Assembly (NCBI GenBank): GCA_902489575.1
Contig: CABUAQ010000071.1
Span: forward strand, 1-10,807
DNA: 10,807 nucleotides
DNA from: an uncultured bacterium
Lineage (GTDB): Bacteria; Cyanobacteriota; Vampirovibrionia; Gastranaerophilales; Gastranaerophilaceae
Reading direction: 5' to 3'
A program made the translations under genes and the position numbers. A model generated the notes under the pieces. That model did not search any database and had not been told where the DNA came from. It saw only the letters and a list, made by a program, of their open reading frames with translations. Positions 7,901 to 10,807 of this stretch are shown piece by piece (position 1 is the first letter of the stretch; the number at the start of each line of letters is the position of its first letter).

Positions 7901-8091
7901 TTACCCATCATTGCTTCAATAGATGTGATATCTTTTCTATATTCATACCCTTGGGCTTGTAAATCAGAAATAAGCTCTTTTTCCAATTCGGCTTCGCTTT
8001 GATAAGCATCAGATGAAGTTTTTTGTTTTTTATATTCATCTAAAACAATAAAATTATTGGTTTCTAAAACTGGCTTCATCTGACTATTCAT
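4990..8091 (-). CDS. hsdR: Type I restriction enzyme R subunit (HsdR), type IC-like
   Basis: Motor and nuclease subunit that translocates and cuts unmethylated DNA when bound to HsdM/HsdS. The 1033-residue length is close to that of EcoR124I HsdR. The N-terminal RecB-type nuclease has D152 and E166-L-K168 (YDVSIL...HIELKK), within one residue of the EcoR124I catalytic numbering as I recall it. The superfamily 2 helicase follows: RPYQ (274-277), Walker A TTGSGKT (309-315), DECH (409-412), FTGTP (435-439), TGFDAP (656-661) and QAYSRTNR (679-686). The C-terminal roughly 350 residues are helical, as expected for the part that contacts the methyltransferase. No motif is broken, so it should be active. 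The ATG at 8091 overlaps the end of the PrrC-like gene by eight bases (ATGAATAG), indicating translational coupling. An alternative ATG lies four codons later. It is the last gene of the operon. Confidence 0.97.
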   Translation of the reverse strand: MNSQMKPVLETNNFIVLDEYKKQKTSSDAYQSEAELEKELISDLQAQGYEYRKDITSIEAMMGNLKIQLETLNKTTFTPSEWKRFCDEYLDTVTDTITDKTKKIHENYIYDFTFDNGRILNIYLLDKKNISRNHIQVINQFEQEGIHPNRYDVSILVNGLPLVHIELKKRGVAIREAFNQVHRYSKESFNSKNSLYKYLQIFVISNGTDTRYFANTTKRNKNSFDFTINWAKSDNSPIKDLKDFTATFLQKNTLLKIITKYSVFDSNNTLLIMRPYQIAATERILWKINCSYQSKIWNKPEAGGYIWHTTGSGKTLTSFKTARLATELDFIDKVLFVVDRKDLDYQTMKEYQRFSSNSVNGSENTAGLKRNLQNDDNKIIVTTIQKLNNLVKSDDDLDIYQKQVVFIFDECHRSQFGEAQKNLKKKFKKFYQFGFTGTPIFPENACGSDTTASVFGRMLHSYVITDAIRDEKVLKFKVDYNDVRPQFKNIENEQDEKKLTAAENKTAFLHPKRIQEITQYILNNFNKKTHRYQVGAKGFNAMFAVSSVDAAKLYYETFNKLQKGTEKPLKIATIFSFVANEEQNAIGDIQDESFDVSAMNSSAKEFLSLAINDYNDTFKTNFSVESKEFQNYYRDLSNRVKKQEIDLLIVVGMFLTGFDAPALNTLFVDKNLRYHGLIQAYSRTNRIYDSTKSFGNIVTFRNLEQATIDAIKCFGKENDSNLILEKSYKEYMEGFEDILTGKYHRGYIDIVNELQQKYPAPDEIVKEKDKKDFSKLFGEYLRIENILQNYDEFTNLKELQTIDTENIKALEEFKNKYYVTDEQIQDMQKIMVPSERAIQDYKSTYNDICDWQRQQRINKETEKSNIDWSDVVFEVDLLKSQEINLDYILELIFDKNKNTKNKDTLIEDVRRLIRSSLENKAKESLFVEFINQTDLDEINDKPAIIEAFFEFARKKQKQEAVNIIEDEGLNEIAAKHYIKTSLRHEYASENGTELNEILPKMSPLNPNYLTKKQTVFEKISKFVEKYKGIGGII

Positions 8092-9202
8092 TGTCTTCTA
8101 CCTTTACCCAAAAGTTATAATTTCTTATAAGATGCTCTAATAAAAATGCAATAGTTTTCTTTTCTACATCCGTCGGTTCTGCAACAGCATCATTTGATAA
8201 AGTTGAATGGCTTGTAAATTGAACAATTCTATTATAATAAGTCTTTTTATCATCAGGCAACAAATCCGACCAGTACTGATATCCTAAAAAACGAGCGGTT
8301 TTCTCATATAGATTTCTCAATAGTGTAAAATGAAATTTTTCAATATTATTATTTGCGATAGCATCTTCTATTATCTTCCGTAAATGCAAATGATAAGAAA
8401 AACAACAATTTGAATCCCCTTGCTTTTCTTCTATTTCATAAGTGTTATCCTCATTTTTCTTCAAGATATAACCAGATTTTAATCCTAGCTCATTATATAG
8501 TACATTATAGAAAAGAGGGCTATGCGTAGTAATAACAAACTTTAAACCAACTTTTTTGCCAAATTTAATTAATTGAGCAACATTTACAGCTAATTCAATT
8601 AAATGATTTTCATCTAATGAGGTAACAGGATCATCGATAAAAATGTAGTCCAATTCGTCAAATTCTGTTTCTCCTTCTTCCTCTTTATCTTTTAAAGTAT
8701 GTATTACTTGCTCAAATAAACTATAAAAAATACACCAGATAAAATTACTTTCTTCTCCTTTTGATATCTTTATATTTTCGGTATTACTCTCATCACCTTT
8801 CTGAAAAGAGAATGTAATTTCTGAATAATCGGGACTAAATTTAGGAGTTAGCTTATCGTTTGTGTAATGTTGAAAATGTTTTATTATATTTTCTTCCTGG
8901 CCTTGGTCTTTTAGAATCCAAGCTGTGAAAGTATTAGGCTGAATTTTAAGTTTAGGTTCCTCATCATTTTCTATATCATTATCCCAGTAAAACAAATCAG
9001 AACTAAACGCATTATAATATAAAATTTTGCGTTTTTTAGTGTTTAAATCTTCTTCCTCTCCAAGAGTTTCATCTGCGTTAATAAGTTTCTTAAACTCTCT
9101 AGATAGTCTAGTTTTACCTGTACCATTAAAAGCATAAATTAATTGGACTTTTTTATCTACATCCCTCAAATATTGTGCAACTTCTGTTAGTGTCTGTCCC
9201 AT
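8084..9202 (-). CDS. prrC: PrrC-like anticodon nuclease (AAA/ABC-type ATPase with C-terminal RNase site)
   Basis: Predicted latent toxin that cuts a tRNA anticodon loop (tRNA-Lys for E. coli PrrC) when the associated type I enzyme is disturbed by phage. The 372 residues show an ABC-type ATPase: Walker A FNGTGKT (25-31), signature ISKGE (146-150), Walker B with D-loop YIFIDDPVTSLD (186-197) and switch histidine in TTHSPL (H227). The C-terminal part has R296-x3-E300 (RNLYE) and H332 (TSHSTLS). From memory the E. coli PrrC triad is R320, E324, H356, which gives identical R-E and E-H spacing, and about the same 40-residue tail. The gene sits between hsdS and hsdR, where prrC lies in the E. coli prr locus. 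Its ATG overlaps the hsdS stop (TAATG) and its stop overlaps the hsdR start. An AAA_13 ATPase without nuclease activity is the alternative. The tRNA target cannot be read from the sequence. Confidence 0.85.
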   Translation of the reverse strand: MGQTLTEVAQYLRDVDKKVQLIYAFNGTGKTRLSREFKKLINADETLGEEEDLNTKKRKILYYNAFSSDLFYWDNDIENDEEPKLKIQPNTFTAWILKDQGQEENIIKHFQHYTNDKLTPKFSPDYSEITFSFQKGDESNTENIKISKGEESNFIWCIFYSLFEQVIHTLKDKEEEGETEFDELDYIFIDDPVTSLDENHLIELAVNVAQLIKFGKKVGLKFVITTHSPLFYNVLYNELGLKSGYILKKNEDNTYEIEEKQGDSNCCFSYHLHLRKIIEDAIANNNIEKFHFTLLRNLYEKTARFLGYQYWSDLLPDDKKTYYNRIVQFTSHSTLSNDAVAEPTDVEKKTIAFLLEHLIRNYNFWVKVEDNE

Positions 9203-9837
9203 TAATTCATCTCGGTAAATGTTAAAAGTTTGTTTCTGTAATATTCATATTGCTGTCTGCGTGCATTAAGTTCCGCCGGCAAGCCTTCTGAAATATCATT
9301 AACAAGGCTATCAAACTTATCTAAAATTGCAACAATTCTTTCTTGTTCTTCAAGAGGGGGAATAGGAAGAATTATTTTTTTCAGTTCATTCATAGGAATA
9401 CTAGCCACAGGAGATCCGACTTTTTTATCATCTATTTGTTCTATGATTTTTTGAGAATGGAATAAAAATAATAAGAATTTGGATAAAACTTTTTTAGGGT
9501 TAGGTTTTATGGCATATACTCCCTCTTTTATATTCCAATTTGTTGGATTTTCTTGTATTAAAGCTGTTCTTCCAATGGTTCCAGTCCCAGAAAATAAAAT
9601 ATCATTTTTTTCTAAATTAGAGCGATTATTAATTAATTTAATTGCATCATCAGTAACCATATCCGTCTTTTCTTGAAATATTATATCAATCCCCCCCAAT
9701 TCTCTCACCGTTACATAATAGTTATTCGCTCCTGTATCATTAAGTTTAAAATTTTTACGAGGATTTAATCCTGTTTTTAAGGATAAAAGAACTTCAGATA
9801 GCATTTTATAATCCCCCCCCCGTTGTATTTCCATCAA
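9202..9837 (-). CDS. hsdS: Type I specificity subunit HsdS, second half (TRD2 and conserved region 2)
   Basis: It carries one target-recognition domain (residues about 13-165, beginning MLSEVLLSLKTGL) and a closing helical conserved region (about 165-207, ILPIPPLEEQERIVAILDKF then RRQQYEYYRNKLLTF), i.e. the C-terminal half of a normal HsdS of about 400 residues. The listed frame opens at TTG 9837, inside the first half, without a ribosome site. A better independent start is ATG 9804: the nine-G run ends 8 bases upstream and can pair with the 16S tail, and the stop of the first half (TAA, 9808-9806) lies one base before it. With 8 or 11 G the two halves fuse in frame. The final TAA shares a base with the ATG of the PrrC-like gene. 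It is either a half subunit made by re-initiation or, after a slip, part of full HsdS. Confidence 0.88.
   Translation of the reverse strand: MMEIQRGGDYKMLSEVLLSLKTGLNPRKNFKLNDTGANNYYVTVRELGGIDIIFQEKTDMVTDDAIKLINNRSNLEKNDILFSGTGTIGRTALIQENPTNWNIKEGVYAIKPNPKKVLSKFLLFLFHSQKIIEQIDDKKVGSPVASIPMNELKKIILPIPPLEEQERIVAILDKFDSLVNDISEGLPAELNARRQQYEYYRNKLLTFTEMN
9239..9252 (-). repeat. Direct repeat copy in hsdS conserved region 2
   Basis: Its 14 bases are identical to 9858-9871, and the surrounding 40 or so bases are similar. Both encode QYEYYR of the two conserved helices. The roughly 620-bp spacing spans the whole second recognition domain. Confidence 0.7.
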
Positions 9838-10402
9838 AGGTTAGGAGTTTGTTGCGATAATATTCATATTGACGCTTACGCGCCTCCAGCTCCGCCTCCA
9901 GCTCCGCCTCCAGCGCGGTAAAAGCATCCAACACATTTACAATCTCTTCCTGCACACAAGGATGAGGCACGGGAATTTTTATTCCTCTTAAATTTAATTG
10001 ATTTAATTTCGGGGGGGTACCTCTAACAATGGAACTCACATCTGTATTTGATAGAATAAAGTAAACATATCTTAAGTTTGCTTTTTCTATCTTCTCAGAA
10101 AGTATATGTGCGTGATTATTAACCCATATTTTACCAGTTGCCCAATTCAAAACTGGTGTATTATCTTTGTTTATTACACTCCCATCTTCTCCTACAAGTA
10201 AGAAAGTTCCATCAAATATATAGTCATCAACCCAATCTTGTATCCCATTAGCTCCATAATAAGGAATATTTCCTTTTTTTCTTTTTTCCTTTGCAACGGG
10301 ACGCCTTTGATTATCCAGGATATTTACTATCTCTCCAAGTTCTTTATATTCTACCCCATTTGGGCAATATTGCTTTATTAAATCATCAATCTTACTCATC
10401 AT
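9806..10402 (-). CDS. hsdS: Type I specificity subunit HsdS, first half (TRD1 and central conserved region), truncated by the poly-G tract
   Basis: HsdS selects the DNA target, each recognition domain reading one half of a bipartite site. Here the N-terminal signature (KQYCPNGVEYKELGEI, residues 10-25) and TRD1 are followed by the KIPVPHPCVQEEIVNVLDAF helix (142-161), the repeats EAEL-EAEL (165-172) and KRQYEYYRNKLLTF. The frame then enters nine G (9821-9813), reads GGGL and stops at 198 residues, half the usual length. Losing one G or gaining two would join it to the frame of 9202-9837. The ATG at 10402 overlaps the hsdM stop (ATGA). Truncated HsdS halves can dimerise and specify a palindromic site in other type I systems, so this form may be functional rather than dead. 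Confidence 0.9.
   Translation of the reverse strand: MMSKIDDLIKQYCPNGVEYKELGEIVNILDNQRRPVAKEKRKKGNIPYYGANGIQDWVDDYIFDGTFLLVGEDGSVINKDNTPVLNWATGKIWVNNHAHILSEKIEKANLRYVYFILSNTDVSSIVRGTPPKLNQLNLRGIKIPVPHPCVQEEIVNVLDAFTALEAELEAELEARKRQYEYYRNKLLTFDGNTTGGGL
9813..9821 (-). repeat. Poly-G (G9) tract controlling the hsdS reading frame; also a possible Shine-Dalgarno sequence
   Basis: Nine consecutive G on the coding strand lie in an AT-rich gene, exactly where the first HsdS half meets the second. G8 or G11 fuses the halves (ACG GGG GGG GAT TAT AAA ATG); G9 gives GGGL-stop; G10 gives a different short tail that stops after about a dozen codons. It is the length and type of tract that mutates by slipped-strand mispairing. 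The run also ends 8 bases before ATG 9804. Confidence 0.9.
9858..9871 (-). repeat. Direct repeat copy in hsdS central conserved region
   Basis: Partner of 9239-9252 (14 identical bases). It codes the same QYEYYR helix segment that in HsdS dimerises the two halves. Confidence 0.7.
9881..9914 (-). repeat. 12-bp tandem repeat in hsdS encoding EAEL units
   Basis: About 2.8 copies of a 12-base unit (units at 9882-9893 and 9894-9905, partial third to 9914), identical between copies. Each unit encodes four residues, giving TALEAELEAELEAR. The same position in EcoR124-family HsdS holds TAEL repeats, whose copy number sets the spacer length of the recognition site. The unit is G+C-rich against an AT-rich gene. 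Confidence 0.9.
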
Positions 10403-10807
10403 GCCACTCCTTCCAAATCAGCAACTATTGCATCTATTTGGGCTCGAAGTTCTTGTTGGTGTTTTACAATATCTTTAATCTTGGTGTTTAACTCCACTAT
10501 ATCTATTTGTTCTCTATTGTCTGGCGGGGTGACATAAGATGAAACTGAAAGATTGTAATCATTTTTAGCAATTTCTTCATTTTCAACCAATAGACTAATA
10601 TGAGCAACATCTTCCTTCTTGGCAAAATATCCTAAAATTGCGTTGATATGCTCTGGTTCTAATACATTATTATTTGTTTCTTTTTTATAAAAATTTTCTG
10701 TACTCGCATCAATAAATTGTATTTTATTGTCTGTTTTGTGTTTTGATAACACCAAAATATTAACGGATATTGATGTTCCATAAAATAAATTAGGAGCAAG
10801 AGAAATG
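10399..10807 (-). CDS. hsdM: Type I DNA adenine methyltransferase subunit HsdM, C-terminal part (partial)
   Basis: The N6-adenine methyltransferase of the type I complex; only its last 135 or so residues are inside the window. The frame is open to the right edge: the codons before the TTG at 10755 read SLAPNLFYGTSISVNILVLSK, the typical HsdM segment after the catalytic domain, so 10755 is not a real start. The remainder has the family's C-terminal signature: KTDNKIQFIDAS, KKETNNNVL, NDYNLSVSSYV, and a helical tail that binds HsdS. The catalytic NPPF block lies beyond the edge. The TGA stop at 10401-10399 overlaps the hsdS ATG. It is the first known gene of the operon; its promoter is outside the window. 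Confidence 0.96.
   Translation of the reverse strand, partial: ISLAPNLFYGTSISVNILVLSKHKTDNKIQFIDASTENFYKKETNNNVLEPEHINAILGYFAKKEDVAHISLLVENEEIAKNDYNLSVSSYVTPPDNREQIDIVELNTKIKDIVKHQQELRAQIDAIVADLEGVA

Noticed and set aside
9202..10402. Two independent, complete hsdS genes
   Set aside because: Each has only one recognition domain and one conserved helix, and together with a one-base change they form one ordinary HsdS.
9479..10491. Plus-strand frames 9479-9676 and 10291-10491
   Set aside because: Antisense to hsdS and hsdM coding sequence that shows clear family similarity.
10399..10755. A free-standing 118-residue protein
   Set aside because: The frame continues to the right edge with typical HsdM residues (NLFYGTS) before the apparent start, so it is the end of HsdM.
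1..10807. CRISPR arrays, insertion sequences or transposase genes
   Set aside because: No regularly spaced repeats, no transposase-like protein and no terminal inverted repeats with target duplications were found by reading.

Overview
The window is an accessory, defence-rich stretch of a bacterial chromosome (or large element). Most of it is AT-rich; the leftmost gene and the cytosine methyltransferase region look clearly richer in G+C by eye than the rest. The sequence does not fix the organism. The gene architecture and the type IC-like restriction genes fit a Gram-negative, proteobacterium-like host, but that is an inference of low confidence.

Left part (1-1381): a partial minus-strand gene of unknown function that leaves the window at base 1, with a good sigma70-type promoter at 1106-1134. 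It is divergent from a complete tRNA-Gln(UUG) gene with encoded CCA and its own intrinsic terminator. Bases 1382-1631 hold no gene that I can support, only the leader of the next one.

Middle part (1632-4948, plus strand): an unrecognised 397-residue protein with two helix-turn-helix-like segments; an unrecognised 233-residue protein; and a DNA cytosine-5 methyltransferase whose recognisable homology begins well before its first usable start codon. The last two are almost certainly one coding unit split by a -1 shift at an A6 tract (3644-3649). Restoring one A gives an uninterrupted 645-residue protein. An intrinsic terminator closes this block.

Right part (4990-10807, minus strand, transcribed leftwards): hsdM (partial, enters from the right edge), hsdS (split in two), a PrrC-like anticodon nuclease, then hsdR. 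All junctions overlap by one to a few dozen bases, so this is one translationally coupled operon. The order hsdM-hsdS-prrC-hsdR, the HsdR length and catalytic residue numbering, the Arg-x3-Glu-x31-His triad of the PrrC-like protein and the four-residue EAEL repeats of HsdS all point to a type IC restriction-modification system guarding a latent tRNA-cutting toxin, as in the E. coli prr locus.

The most notable signal is in hsdS. A run of nine G (9813-9821) sits exactly at the junction between the two half-specificity reading frames. With 8 or 11 G the gene encodes one normal two-domain HsdS; with the 9 G seen here it makes a half subunit that stops one base before an ATG, and the G run itself lies 8 bases before that ATG, where a Shine-Dalgarno sequence should be. 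A 12-bp tandem repeat in the central helix coding region gives a second way to change specificity, through spacer length. The locus therefore looks like a doubly variable type I system whose switching could also affect expression or restraint of the downstream tRNA nuclease.
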